The notes beneath the pieces are model-generated. The model had not been told where the DNA came from. It searched no databases and saw nothing but the letters and a program-made list of their open reading frames with translations. 64,000 bases of DNA from Candidatus Didemnitutus sp. (GTDB lineage Bacteria; Verrucomicrobiota; Verrucomicrobiia; Opitutales; Opitutaceae). The DNA lies in NCBI GenBank assembly GCA_019634575.1, contig JAHCAY010000001.1, positions 3,348,001 to 3,412,000 of the forward strand. The letters run 5' to 3'. Positions within the stretch are counted from its first letter, which is position 1; every line of letters starts with the position of its first letter. Made by a program: the position numbers and the translations under genes. Positions 1 through 9,011 of the stretch are shown piece by piece.

Positions 1-2
1 GG

Positions 3-827
3 AGCGGGTCCTCGCTCGAGGTCCTTGCGGCCACTCACGCGACGAAGGTCACGGCCGAACGGTGGGTGCCGCCGGAGGGACTGGAGGCCGACTCGCGCCG
101 GATCGACGAGGCGGTGCGGAAGTTTCAGACAGCGATGGGCAGCAAGGAGGCGTTCGCGAAAATCAAAACACGGGTGACGAGGGCGCGCGTGGAGGTGCCG
201 GCGAGCGGAATATCCGCGGCGATGAGTATCTCAATCCGGGAGCCGGATCGCATTTTGATCGAGCAGGACGTGCCGGGCATGGGTCGTATGTTACAGGGCT
301 TCGACGGCAAGACCGGTTGGGCATGGGGCGAGATGCAGGGTTATCGCGAGCTGCATGGTGCGGAACTGGTGCAGTTGGCGGCGACCGCGAAGCTCGCACC
401 GCGCATCGGGGGCGACGAGGCTCCGCTGCGGCGCATCGTGAACGAAAGCACCGACGCGGACGGCCATGCGGTGCTGGCGGTGGACTTCTCGACCGTGGCG
501 GGCTCGACGGGCATTTGTCACTTCGATCTCGAAACGGGGTTGCTGGTGAAAGTGGAGACGTTGCTGCAGACCGGTCCCGGCAGCACTTTCAAGGCGGTGA
601 TGGAGCTGTCGGATTACCGGGAGGTCGACGGGGTGAAGGTCGCGTTCGTGCAAGCGGTGTCCAATCCGGCGATGCGCGTGGTCACCCGCCTGCTGGAGGT
701 GGAACACAACCGCGAATTGGCGGATGAGCTATTCCTGCCGCGCAAAAACGGCGAAATCCCCGTGCCGGCGGACACGGCCAAGCCGGCGGACAAGGGTGCA
801 GCGTCGGAGCCCGTGCCGCGCGCCTGA
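3..827 (+). CDS. Uncharacterised protein, 5' end outside the window
   Basis: The frame is open from the left edge and ends at TGA 825-827, so the true start lies upstream. GTG codons at 66 and elsewhere are internal possibilities only. About 274 residues are visible. The sequence is rich in predicted beta strands (for example VEVPASGISAAMSISI, KTGWAWGEMQGYRELHG, DGVKVAFVQAVSNPAMRVV) and looks like the half-barrel of LolA/LolB-type outer-membrane lipoprotein-sorting proteins or a related lipid-binding fold. That assignment is a fold impression, not a motif match. The last 25 residues are Pro/Ala/Lys-rich and probably disordered. The next gene starts 54 bases downstream on the same strand. Confidence 0.6.
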   Translation, partial: SGSSLEVLAATHATKVTAERWVPPEGLEADSRRIDEAVRKFQTAMGSKEAFAKIKTRVTRARVEVPASGISAAMSISIREPDRILIEQDVPGMGRMLQGFDGKTGWAWGEMQGYRELHGAELVQLAATAKLAPRIGGDEAPLRRIVNESTDADGHAVLAVDFSTVAGSTGICHFDLETGLLVKVETLLQTGPGSTFKAVMELSDYREVDGVKVAFVQAVSNPAMRVVTRLLEVEHNRELADELFLPRKNGEIPVPADTAKPADKGAASEPVPRA

Positions 828-881
828 TTTCTGCGAGATTGCAATGGCCGGAGAGGCCCGCGATAAGCGCGGCTCCGATTC

Positions 882-2429
882 ATGCTCCGCAAGCTCATCT
901 CGAAGATCAAAGACACGTTCAAGGCCGGTGGCAAAGCCGCCGAGTCCAAGCCCGCGCACGGCCACCGTCCGCACTCCGCGAAACCGGCCGGGAAGGGCGG
1001 ACCCCGCCATGAGCGTGCCGACCGTGGTTCGCATGGCAGCCACGGACAGAGCCATGGTTCACACAGCCACGGTGGCGGCAAGTCGCAGGGTCGCGGGCAC
1101 GATCGCCCGGAGCGTGGCGGGCGCGGACGTGGCGAACACGATGAACGCGCGGCCCGTCCGCCGGCGCCCCGTGCGCCGCGGCACGAGGAGCCGGCGAAGC
1201 CGTTGCCCGAGGTGCCGAAGATGGACACGCCGTTCACGGCGCTAGGCCTGAACGACCGCATCGCCTACGGCGTCCAGCAGATGGGCTACGAGAACCCGAC
1301 GCCGATCCAGGCGCAGGCGATTCCCGAGGTGCTGGCCGGCAAGGACGTCATCGGCTCCGCGCAGACCGGCACCGGCAAGACCGCGGCGTTCGCGCTGCCG
1401 ATTCTCCACCGTCTCGAGCGCCGCGGCGCACTGCGCTGCCTGATCCTCGAGCCGACGCGCGAACTCGCCGTGCAGGTCGAGGAGGCGTTTAAGAATTTCT
1501 CCAAGTTCACCGATCTCCGCGTCACCGTCGTCTACGGCGGCGTGGGTTACGGCAAGCAGCGCGAGGATCTCGCGCGCGGCGTCGATGTGCTCGCCGCCAC
1601 GCCCGGCCGCCTGCTCGACTACATGGAGCAGGGCGAAATCCGCCTCGATAACGTCGACATCCTCGTGCTCGACGAGGTCGACCGCATGCTCGACATGGGC
1701 TTCCTGCCCGACGTGAAGCGCATCGTCGCGAAGGTGCCGAAGAATCGCCAGACGCTCTTCTTCACCGCCACGCTGCCGCCCGAGATCGAGCAGCTCGCTG
1801 CCTGGGCGCTGCGCGATCCGTTCAAGATTTCCGTCAGCCGCGAGCGATCGACCGCCGAGACGATCACGCACGCGTTTTACCCCGTGGTGCAGGCGCAGAA
1901 GTTCGAGCTCCTCGCGCATCTCCTCGAACAGACGCAGTATCACTCGGTCATCATCTTTTCGCGCACGAAGAGCGGCGCGGACTACGTGGCCAACCGCCTC
2001 AAGCACGCCGGTCACACCTGCGCGGTCATGCACGCGGACCGTTCGCAGCAGGAGCGCATGGATGCGTTGAAGGGCTTCAAGTCCGGCAAATACGAGGTGC
2101 TCGTCGCCACCGATCTCGTGGCCCGCGGCCTCGATATCGCCGACGTGTCGCACGTGATCAACTTCGACGTCCCGGAAAATCCCGAGGACTACGTCCACCG
2201 CATCGGCCGCACCGGCCGCGCGCAGAAGACCGGCGACGCGTTCACGCTCGTCACCGAGGAAACCTGGCGCGACGCGCGCAGCATCGAGCGCTTCATCGGC
2301 CAGAGCATCGAGTGGAAGAAAGTCGACGGCTTCAACTACACCTACTCGGGGATCTTCGATGGCGGTGGCATGCCGCAGGTCGCGCCCGAGAAGCCGAAGA
2401 GCCGGCTCACGCGCGGCGGCCGACGCTGA
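882..2429 (+). CDS. DEAD-box ATP-dependent RNA helicase (RhlE-like) with DEVD motif II
   Basis: 515 residues. The first ~110 are a basic Gly/His/Arg/Pro-rich low-complexity tail, likely RNA-binding. The RecA-like core follows with a Q motif (YENPTPIQAQAI), motif I AQTGTGKT, Ia PTREL, Ib TPGRL, motif III as TAT, motif V ATDLVARGLDI and motif VI HRIGRTGR. Motif II is DEVD (residues 264-267) instead of DEAD; the codons GAC GAG GTC GAC are clear. The ATP-coordinating Asp-Glu pair and the final Asp are kept, so activity is still plausible. The C-terminal tail is short and basic (KPKSRLTRGGRR). Family members remodel RNA duplexes in ribosome assembly and mRNA decay. ATG 882 is chosen because the tail reads MLRKLISKIKDTF from there. 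Confidence 0.95.
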   Translation: MLRKLISKIKDTFKAGGKAAESKPAHGHRPHSAKPAGKGGPRHERADRGSHGSHGQSHGSHSHGGGKSQGRGHDRPERGGRGRGEHDERAARPPAPRAPRHEEPAKPLPEVPKMDTPFTALGLNDRIAYGVQQMGYENPTPIQAQAIPEVLAGKDVIGSAQTGTGKTAAFALPILHRLERRGALRCLILEPTRELAVQVEEAFKNFSKFTDLRVTVVYGGVGYGKQREDLARGVDVLAATPGRLLDYMEQGEIRLDNVDILVLDEVDRMLDMGFLPDVKRIVAKVPKNRQTLFFTATLPPEIEQLAAWALRDPFKISVSRERSTAETITHAFYPVVQAQKFELLAHLLEQTQYHSVIIFSRTKSGADYVANRLKHAGHTCAVMHADRSQQERMDALKGFKSGKYEVLVATDLVARGLDIADVSHVINFDVPENPEDYVHRIGRTGRAQKTGDAFTLVTEETWRDARSIERFIGQSIEWKKVDGFNYTYSGIFDGGGMPQVAPEKPKSRLTRGGRR

Positions 2430-2557
2430 GCCGGGGCGGCGAAATTTCTCCCGCACGATCTTAGCGTGTCAGCGCGAGGCGCTAGAGCGATCGTGCGGTC
2501 GCGCGACACAGATTGCCATTGCGTGGGGCGCGCCACGCGCTTCGTTCGACCGTTTCC

Positions 2558-3157
2558 ATGAAGCTCGACATCCCGTCCGGCGATTTTGCCGGCTACATTT
2601 TCGATTGCGACGGCACGCTCGTCGACACGATGCCGCTGCACTATCGCGCGTGGAGCGCGGCGATGCAGCGCCACGGACTGAAGGGGGAGCTCAGCGAGGA
2701 TTTGTTCTACTCGCTCGGTGGCGTGCCGACCCGGCGCGTGGCGGAGCTGATGGGGGCGCATTACGGTCTCACGCTCGATCCCGATCAGGTGTTTCATGAG
2801 AAGGAGGACATCTTCCTGTCGTTGCAGGGTGAGATGAAAGTCATCCAGCCGGTCGTCGATTTTGCGCGCGCCGTGGCGAAGCAAAAGCCGGTGGCGGTCG
2901 CCTCGGGTGGCCCGAAGCCGATCGTGCGGCGCACGTTGGAGGTGACCGGGTTGTCGGAGCTGTTCCCGATTCTCGTGACGCCGGAGGACGTGGTGCATGG
3001 CAAGCCGGCGCCGGACATGTTCCTGCTCGCGGCGGCGCAGATGGGCGTCACGCCGAGCGCATGTCTCGTGTTCGAGGACGCCGGTCCCGGCTTCTGCGCG
3101 GCGGAGGCGGCGGGGATGAAGTGGGTCGAGGTGCCGAGCCGGCCGGTGAAGCGCTGA
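2558..3157 (+). CDS. HAD-superfamily hydrolase, beta-phosphoglucomutase-like
   Basis: 199 residues from ATG 2558. An upstream in-frame start at 2513 would add residues with no family match. HAD motif I is DCDGTLVDT near residue 16, with both nucleophile and acid/base Asp present. Motif II is the Ser in VASGG, the motif III Lys is in GKPAPD, and motif IV is VFEDAGPG. The helical cap is inserted after motif I, as in subfamily IA (beta-phosphoglucomutase, phosphoglycolate phosphatase and related enzymes). The substrate cannot be read from sequence; a sugar phosphate is the family-typical guess. It stands alone after the helicase gene and converges on the next gene. Confidence 0.88.
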   Translation: MKLDIPSGDFAGYIFDCDGTLVDTMPLHYRAWSAAMQRHGLKGELSEDLFYSLGGVPTRRVAELMGAHYGLTLDPDQVFHEKEDIFLSLQGEMKVIQPVVDFARAVAKQKPVAVASGGPKPIVRRTLEVTGLSELFPILVTPEDVVHGKPAPDMFLLAAAQMGVTPSACLVFEDAGPGFCAAEAAGMKWVEVPSRPVKR

Positions 3158-3220
3158 TCAGTCAGCCGCGCACTGTTTGGTTAGGCGTGAACCCGCGCCC
3201 GGAGGTCGCGAGCTACCGGA

Positions 3221-4288
3221 CTAGTTGTCAGTTAAGCGGCGGAGCACCACGGTGTCGCCGACGTGCAGGCCGGAGATGGCGGCGGCGTCGCCGCGGTTGA
3301 TCGCGAGCGTGAACCAGCCGTCGGCTTCGGGGAAGGCGAACCACTCGTCGCGTTTCACGGGCGCGGGGGTTGTGGCGTAGAAGACGCGGATGACGCGGGA
3401 GCCGACGATGACGGCGAAACGGGTGCGTGGCTTGATGCCGAGCTGCGCGAGGTCGGTGAGCTGGAAATTGATCACGAGGTTGCCGGAGCCGGGCAGAATC
3501 TCGAGGACGCGTCCGGCGGCGGCGGAGCGGTCGGGGGCGAAGGCGACTTGCGAGGGGCCGACATCCGGTGGCTGCGTGGTGTCGAAATTGGGTTCGGGGC
3601 GCCGGCCTTCCTCGACCCAGCGCACGAGGGCGGAGAGCGCGGCGAGTTTTTCGGCGGAGTTGATGTTGGCGTGGCCGTGACGGGCGACCGTCCAGAGCAC
3701 GGGCGCGAACTCGGCTTTGGCGGCGGCGGTGACGTAGCCGCGCGGGCTGGAAAGTTCGGATTGGTTGGCGAGCAGGAGGAGCGGACGGCGTGGTTGGAGC
3801 GTGAGGCCGATGGTGGGCGGCGGTTCCTGCAGTTGAAATTCCGGGCTGATGGCGACGGCGCCGGCGTAGTTGTCGGGCGAGGACTCGGCGATGCGGGCGA
3901 CGATGGCGCCGCCCATGGCCTCGCCGAGGAGGTAGACGCGTTGCGGCTGGCCGTGCACGGCGGAGATTTGGCGGCGGAGGGCATCGAGGTCGTCGATGGC
4001 GTCCCGGAGGATGACGCCGTTGCGGCGGAAGCTGGTGGTGGCGACGAGCCAGCCTTGGTCGAGCAGCGGGCGGACGGGCGGGTGCGTCTCCTGGAGGTTG
4101 GCGTGGAGCGGTTGCTCGTCGGTGCGGTAAGCGTGGGCGAGGAGGAGCACGCGGCCGTTCCAGCGCACGGGTTTGGCGACGGTGTAGAGAGCGCCGGATG
4201 GAAGCGCGCCGGTCTCGAGGACGACATCCGCCGCGCGCAGGTGGGCGAATACGAGGGAAAGGAAAACTAAAAGGCGAAGGAGGCGCAC
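3221..4288 (-). CDS. Secreted alpha/beta-hydrolase-fold protein without the nucleophile Ser, with SAM-HAT_C-like C-terminal domain
   Basis: 355 residues from GTG 4288, which gives a clean signal peptide (VRLLRLLVFLSLVFAHLRA then AADVV). An ATG at 4336 would add 16 basic residues and overlap the hisC start. The N-terminal ~250 residues follow an alpha/beta-hydrolase pattern, but the nucleophile elbow reads GEAMGG where GxSxG is expected: Ala124 (GCC, 3917-3919) replaces Ser. The C-terminal ~85 residues (GNLVINFQLTDLAQLG, then AINRGDAAAISGLHVGDTVV) resemble the C-terminal beta domain of SAM hydroxide adenosyltransferases (fluorinase/chlorinase family) without their N-terminal domain. Likely a periplasmic non-catalytic or altered-chemistry protein. 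The fusion reading is moderately sure, the Ser loss is certain. Confidence 0.72.
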   Translation of the reverse strand: MRLLRLLVFLSLVFAHLRAADVVLETGALPSGALYTVAKPVRWNGRVLLLAHAYRTDEQPLHANLQETHPPVRPLLDQGWLVATTSFRRNGVILRDAIDDLDALRRQISAVHGQPQRVYLLGEAMGGAIVARIAESSPDNYAGAVAISPEFQLQEPPPTIGLTLQPRRPLLLLANQSELSSPRGYVTAAAKAEFAPVLWTVARHGHANINSAEKLAALSALVRWVEEGRRPEPNFDTTQPPDVGPSQVAFAPDRSAAAGRVLEILPGSGNLVINFQLTDLAQLGIKPRTRFAVIVGSRVIRVFYATTPAPVKRDEWFAFPEADGWFTLAINRGDAAAISGLHVGDTVVLRRLTDN

Positions 4289-4334
4289 GGGTTTAGGTTT
4301 GAAGCGCGCGGCGCGGCGCGGTGGTTTTCCGGGC

Positions 4335-5435
4335 ATGACTTACGCGGACCTGGCGAACAAGGGCATTCTCACGCAGCCGGTGTATGAGCCGGGCAAGCCG
4401 ATCGATCAGGTGGCGCGCGAACTGGGACTCGACCCGGCGACGATCGTGAAGCTGGCGTCGAACGAGAATCCGTTCGGGCCGTCGCCGAAGGCGGTCGCGG
4501 CGGGCGAGAAGGCGTTGCGGGAGGCGCATCTTTATCCGGACGGCGGCTATTACCTGTTGCGCGAGCGGCTGGCGAAGCATTGGGGGCTCGGGATGGACCA
4601 GTTCATCGTGGGCGACGGTTCGAATGAAATCATCGAGCTGCTCGGGCACGCGTTTCTGGCGCCTGGCGTCGAGTGCGTGATGCCGCAGGCGTCGTTCATC
4701 GTCTACAAGCTGGTGACGCTGATGTTCGGCGCGACGCCGGTGGAGGTGCCGCTGGCGGAGGGGTTGCGACAGGATTTGACGGCGTTGCGGGCGGCGGTGA
4801 CGCCGCGGACGCGGTTTGTTTTTCTCGCGAGTCCCGCGAATCCGGTGGGCGCGACGAACACAACGGAGGAGATCTTCGCGCTGGTGCGGTCGTTGCCGGA
4901 GCATGTGATCTTTGTGTTCGACGAGGCTTACGCGGAGTTTTTGGACAACCCGCCGGACTTGCGCGTGCTGATCGCCGAGGGGAGGAAGGTGATCGGTTTG
5001 CGGACGTTTTCGAAGATCTACGGGCTTGCGGCGCTGCGGGTCGGCTACGCGTATGCGGCGAAGGAGTTGATCGCGGTCGTGCAGCGAGCACGGCAGCCGT
5101 TCAACGTGAACGCGATCGCGTCGGCGATGGCGATCGCTGCGCTCGGCGACGGGGAGTTCGTGGCGATGGTGCGGCGGGAAAATCGCGCGGGGCTCGAGCA
5201 GCTGGGGGCGGGATTCGCGCAGCTCGGGCTGGAGTTTGTGCCGGGCCACGGAAATTTCCTACTCGTGAAGGTCGGCGACGGCGGGGCGGTGTTCGACGCC
5301 TTGCAGCGGCGCGGTCTCATCACGCGGCCGGTGAAGGGTTATGGCTTGCCCGAGTGGTTGCGCATCAGTGTCGGGACACGCGAGCAGAACGCGCGGCTGC
5401 TCGCGGAACTGGCGAGTGTGTTGGGCCGGGGTTAA
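4335..5435 (+). CDS. hisC: Histidinol-phosphate aminotransferase
   Basis: 366 residues from ATG 4335. Fold-type I PLP aminotransferase converting imidazole-acetol phosphate and glutamate to histidinol phosphate in histidine synthesis. Visible family marks: LASNENPFGPSPKA near the N-terminus, the cofactor Asp/Tyr block VFDEAYAEF, the Schiff-base Lys227 in TFSKIYGLAALRVGYA, and the C-terminal Arg in PEWLRISVGT. Length is normal for HisC. No other his genes are adjacent. The start codon lies 46 bases from the divergent secreted protein's GTG, so the promoter must fit in that gap or within the other gene. The stop overlaps the convergent TPR gene by 4 bases. Confidence 0.93.
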   Translation: MTYADLANKGILTQPVYEPGKPIDQVARELGLDPATIVKLASNENPFGPSPKAVAAGEKALREAHLYPDGGYYLLRERLAKHWGLGMDQFIVGDGSNEIIELLGHAFLAPGVECVMPQASFIVYKLVTLMFGATPVEVPLAEGLRQDLTALRAAVTPRTRFVFLASPANPVGATNTTEEIFALVRSLPEHVIFVFDEAYAEFLDNPPDLRVLIAEGRKVIGLRTFSKIYGLAALRVGYAYAAKELIAVVQRARQPFNVNAIASAMAIAALGDGEFVAMVRRENRAGLEQLGAGFAQLGLEFVPGHGNFLLVKVGDGGAVFDALQRRGLITRPVKGYGLPEWLRISVGTREQNARLLAELASVLGRG

Positions 5436-7048
5436 GGCACCGAGGCAGGCGACTGGGTGATCTCGCGACCGACGTGCTGCCGAAGCTCGGCGAGCAGCGC
5501 GGGTTGATCCGGGTGGAGGAGGTTGAGGTCGCTGCCGAGGCGGCGGTAGACGAACGCGAGGATGTCGTGCGAGGGGCGGCGCATCGCGAGAAAATGGCGG
5601 AGGTGCGCGGGGAGGGTGTCGAGCTGGCCTTGTTCGGCTTCGAGGCGGACGAGGAGGCCGAGCGCGGATTGGTTGAGCGGGTCGAGGTTGACGGCGCGGG
5701 TGAGGGCGAGGCGGGCGGCTTCGGGGCGGCCAAGGGCGAGCAGGCGATTCGCGACGGCGGAGAGATTTTCGGCGCGGAGGTTGGGCTGGGTGAGAAGGTG
5801 CTCGAGTTGAAGTCGGGCGTCGTCGTCGCGGTTCAGGCCGAAGAGGGCGACCGTGCGCAGGCCATCGAAGGCCGGCCCGTAGCGGAGGCCGGCGGAGGGG
5901 TTTTCCTGAAGATAGCGGTCGAGTTCGACGATGCCCTCGGCGTGGCGGCCGGCGGAGATGCAGGCCTCGGCGTAGAGGAGGGCGGGGGCGTCGGGATTCC
6001 ATTTCTGACGCGCGAAGGTCTGCTGGATGCGGCGGGCCAAGGCGGGATTGCTGGTGTTCGCGGCGAAGTCGCCGAGGGCAAGCAGGGCGTTGGCGTCGGA
6101 GGCGAAGAGCGCCATGAAACGATCGGTCTCGCGGGCGAGTTCGTCGGTGCGATGTTCGGTGTGGAGCTGTCGCAGGAGTTGGAGTCGAGGTGCGGGCGAG
6201 AGCGGGTCGTTGGCGAGGCTGAGGGTGGTGGCTCGGGCAAGTTCGTCGCCCCGTCCTTTTTGGGAGTGGATTTGCGCGACGAGTTCCAAGGCAGGGCCGC
6301 GACCGGGAGTATCCTCGAGGAGCGGGGTAAGGCGGGTAAGGGCGAGGTCGGCAAACCCGCGCTCGTAGTCGGCGCGGGCGAGCAGCAAGGTTCCTTCGGT
6401 GGACTGCTCCAAGTGGTGGCGGCGGAGAATGTTTTCGGCGGCGTCGAAATTGCCGCGGTGAAATGCGACGGCGGCGGCGTGGATCGCGCCTTGATCGCGG
6501 ACGACGGGGGATGGGTGGGCCATCAGTTCGTTCGCGACGGCTTGGAGTTCGGAATCGAATTGGAACTCGAGCAGGAAACTCAGCGCGGCTCGCAGGTAGT
6601 CCGCGTCGTTGGCGAAGCGAGGGAGGTGCTGAACAAGGAGGTCGCGGGCGAGATCGGGACGTTTGGCTCCGACATAGAGGCGTGCGAGGGCAAGACGGCC
6701 ATGCAGATTGGCAGGCGATTTCGCCAAGCCGGCGCGAAACAAGCGTAGCGCGGCAATGGGGTCGCCTTGTTTGAGGGCATCTTCGGCCTGGCGGACATAG
6801 TGGTTGCCCATGGCGATCGCGACGTTGCGCCAATGAGTGGGAAGCAGTGTGTCGCCCCAAGACACCTCTTCGATGCCGCGCAGGTATCTGAAGTAAGCTG
6901 CGGCGGTGCCGGTCGCGCCGAGCCACATCGAAATGGCGAGGATGCCCGCCGCTATCGTGATTCGCCCCCACCGCAGTCTCACGGTATCCGCGGTTTCGGA
7001 GTTTTCGTCGTAGGAGCCGTGGAGGAAATACGCCCAGAAACCGCGCAC
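5432..7048 (-). CDS. Membrane-anchored TPR-repeat protein
   Basis: 538 residues from GTG 7048. One hydrophobic segment (about residues 32-52, ITIAAGILAISMWLGATGT) anchors the protein after a short cytoplasmic N-terminus, so the bulk is probably periplasmic. The rest is a series of helix-turn-helix TPR-like units, e.g. QAEDALKQGDPIAALRLFRA and RLLALGRPEAARLALTRAV. No enzymatic motif is visible. It is divergent from the exopolysaccharide export genes at 7210, so a role as a scaffold in polymer assembly is conceivable, but that rests on position only. It converges on hisC with a 4-base overlap. Confidence 0.85.
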   Translation of the reverse strand: MRGFWAYFLHGSYDENSETADTVRLRWGRITIAAGILAISMWLGATGTAAAYFRYLRGIEEVSWGDTLLPTHWRNVAIAMGNHYVRQAEDALKQGDPIAALRLFRAGLAKSPANLHGRLALARLYVGAKRPDLARDLLVQHLPRFANDADYLRAALSFLLEFQFDSELQAVANELMAHPSPVVRDQGAIHAAAVAFHRGNFDAAENILRRHHLEQSTEGTLLLARADYERGFADLALTRLTPLLEDTPGRGPALELVAQIHSQKGRGDELARATTLSLANDPLSPAPRLQLLRQLHTEHRTDELARETDRFMALFASDANALLALGDFAANTSNPALARRIQQTFARQKWNPDAPALLYAEACISAGRHAEGIVELDRYLQENPSAGLRYGPAFDGLRTVALFGLNRDDDARLQLEHLLTQPNLRAENLSAVANRLLALGRPEAARLALTRAVNLDPLNQSALGLLVRLEAEQGQLDTLPAHLRHFLAMRRPSHDILAFVYRRLGSDLNLLHPDQPALLAELRQHVGREITQSPASVP

Positions 7049-7209
7049 GGGATCGTTTTAGAAAGGCGACTGGCTTGGCCCAAGCTTTTTCCCACGCCGA
7101 CGCGTAGCTAAGTGCTCGTGAAAATGTCGGAAATAAACCTTGCTCACGAAATTCCTTTGCATCTTCCTGATGGGACGTAGCTCGCTGACCTAGACACACC
7201 TTATACCAG

Positions 7210-8334
7210 ATGAAAACCCACGGACGCTTGTTTTCCCTCCTCGCCTTGAGCGCGAGTTCCTTGACCGCCGCTCCCTTTGTCGCGCTCGGTGACAATGCGG
7301 AGTTGTTCCTGACCGGGTCGGTTGTCGCGAATTTCGACGACAACATCTATCTTCGCAACGGTTCTGCAGGTCGTCCCGAGGTGAACGATACCATCCTCAC
7401 GTTCACGCCCGGCGTGGATGTGGTTTTCGGTAAGAACGCCGCGACGACGGGTAATTTCTATTTCCGCGAAGACATCGTCCGTTACTCGGACAACGACCAG
7501 CAGAACACCGAGCTGCTGAACGTCGGATTCAATTCGCTCTACAGCAACGGCAAGTCGAAGCTCGATCTCGGCGCTTCCTACGCGGAGTCCGCGCAGAATG
7601 ACACCGGCGCCCCGGGTGACATCGTGTCGCGCAAGACGACCGCGGTCCGCGCCCTGTCGGAATTCGGTGTGACGGAAAAGACCTCTTTCGGTGCCGGTGT
7701 GCGCTGGGAAAAGATCAACTACGATGCAGGCCCTGGCTACCTCGATAACCGTGCTTGGTCCGTGCCGCTGGATGCTTATTTCGAATACTCGCCGAAGCTG
7801 CAATGGAGCGCTGGCTACCGCTACCGCTCGACCGAACTGAGCGGCGCCGGAATCGATAGGAAAGACCATTTCTTCAACATCGGCGCGCGCGGCGAGTTTA
7901 CGCCCAAGCTGACGGGTCAACTTCGCGTGGGTTATAGCCTCCGAAAGCTTGATCGTGGTGACGATGATTCCGGTTTCGGCGTCGATTCGAGCTTCAACTA
8001 CGCCTATTCGCCCAAGACGACCTACACACTCGGTGTAACGAACGACTTCGGAACGTCGGCGCTGGGTGAGTCCACGAAGAACTTCTCGATCAATTTGGGT
8101 GCCAACAACCGAATTGATGAGCAATGGAGCTGGAACGCCAATCTCGTCTATCGCAGCACGGATTACCCCGCCCATTCCGATGACTTTTGGCAGGGTGGCG
8201 TGGGCGTTTCTTACGTCTACAACAACAACGTGAATTTCACGGCGTCCTACACCCACCGCAACAATAGCTCGAACGCGTCGCTCTTCGAATTCTCGAATAA
8301 CGTCTTCAGCATCGGAGCCAATCTCCGTTACTGA
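7210..8334 (+). CDS. Outer-membrane beta-barrel protein of an exopolysaccharide locus
   Basis: 374 residues with a signal peptide (MKTHGRLFSLLALSASSLTA then AP). The remainder alternates polar and aromatic residues in about 16 amphipathic strands and ends in GANLRY, an aromatic C-terminal residue as recognised by the BAM machinery. This matches the pattern of the putative beta-barrel porin 2 family often found beside Wza/Wzc genes. The first of three co-directional genes; a strong terminator-like hairpin follows it, so its transcript level may exceed that of the export genes behind it. Base composition is somewhat less GC-rich than its neighbours. The 161-base region upstream shows no promoter I can defend. 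Confidence 0.87.
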   Translation: MKTHGRLFSLLALSASSLTAAPFVALGDNAELFLTGSVVANFDDNIYLRNGSAGRPEVNDTILTFTPGVDVVFGKNAATTGNFYFREDIVRYSDNDQQNTELLNVGFNSLYSNGKSKLDLGASYAESAQNDTGAPGDIVSRKTTAVRALSEFGVTEKTSFGAGVRWEKINYDAGPGYLDNRAWSVPLDAYFEYSPKLQWSAGYRYRSTELSGAGIDRKDHFFNIGARGEFTPKLTGQLRVGYSLRKLDRGDDDSGFGVDSSFNYAYSPKTTYTLGVTNDFGTSALGESTKNFSINLGANNRIDEQWSWNANLVYRSTDYPAHSDDFWQGGVGVSYVYNNNVNFTASYTHRNNSSNASLFEFSNNVFSIGANLRY

Positions 8335-8360
8335 GCGGCTGGAAACGGGATTTATCTGGA

Positions 8361-8400
8361 CGGAAGAAGGTCGCTATCGATCTTCTTCCGTTTTCATTTT
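8361..8400 (+). terminator. Rho-independent terminator or attenuator between barrel gene and export gene
   Basis: CGGAAGAAG (8361-8369) pairs with CTTCTTCCG (8382-8390); inner bases extend the stem with one G-T pair, and TTTTCATTTT follows. The next start codon (8405) is only 4 bases beyond the T tract, so read-through is needed to express the export genes unless they have an internal promoter. Confidence 0.8.
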
Positions 8401-8404
8401 CTCT

Positions 8405-9007
8405 ATGAGGCGCTTCTTTTTCAGTTTGGTGTTCGCTTGTTGGGCCGCTTGTGCTGCCTATGCTGTGGAGGATCCGTCCGGCGTGAAGCCTGCCAGCACG
8501 GCGGTCGATTACATCCTCCAGCCGCTTGACCTGCTTCGTATCGTCGTCTTTCAGGAGCCCGATCTCGAGCGTCAGGTGCGCATCAGTCAGGAATATGCGA
8601 TCAATCTCCCGCTGATCGGATCTGTCGATCTCCGGGGCAAATCCGTTCGCCAAGCGGAAGAGCTGATTCGTGCCCGCTACGATGCCGATTTTCTTAAGAA
8701 CCCGCAGATCACCATCACGGTTATGGAATACACACCGCGCACAGTGCAGGTGCTCGGTGCGGTCAATCAACCCGGGGCCATTGCCTTTACCCCGGAGCAG
8801 CAGATGACGATCATGGAAGCGATTGCCCGTGCGGGCGGACAGGCCCGTATCGCCGATATCCGGCGCGTGCGTCTTACCCGACAAATGGCTGAGGGAAAAA
8901 CCGAAATTTTCACCATCAATCTCGACGACCTTATGAAGGGAGCCTCCACCGAAAAATGGCCGCTGTTGAAAGGCGACGTCATTTTTGTTCCGGAGCGCAT
9001 TCTCTAA
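8405..9007 (+). CDS. Polysaccharide export protein, Wza/OtnA type
   Basis: 200 residues with a signal peptide (MRRFFFSLVFACWAACAAYA). No lipobox is evident, unlike E. coli Wza. The Poly_export domain (YILQPLDLLRIVVFQEPDLE through ISQEYAINLPLIGSVDLRGK) is followed by one SLBB-like domain (RTVQVLGAVNQPGAIAFTP). At 200 residues it is about half the size of Wza, so it lacks the outer-membrane helix domain; the barrel encoded at 7210 may supply the outer-membrane pore. ATG 8405 follows the T tract of a terminator with no Shine-Dalgarno-like purine run, which is unusual. Start and frame are otherwise unambiguous. Confidence 0.93.
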   Translation: MRRFFFSLVFACWAACAAYAVEDPSGVKPASTAVDYILQPLDLLRIVVFQEPDLERQVRISQEYAINLPLIGSVDLRGKSVRQAEELIRARYDADFLKNPQITITVMEYTPRTVQVLGAVNQPGAIAFTPEQQMTIMEAIARAGGQARIADIRRVRLTRQMAEGKTEIFTINLDDLMKGASTEKWPLLKGDVIFVPERIL

Positions 9008-9011
9008 GCAC

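Noticed and set aside
7049..7209. TATACC just before the barrel gene start as a -10 box
   Set aside because: It lies about 5 bases from the ATG and no -35 at proper distance is present.
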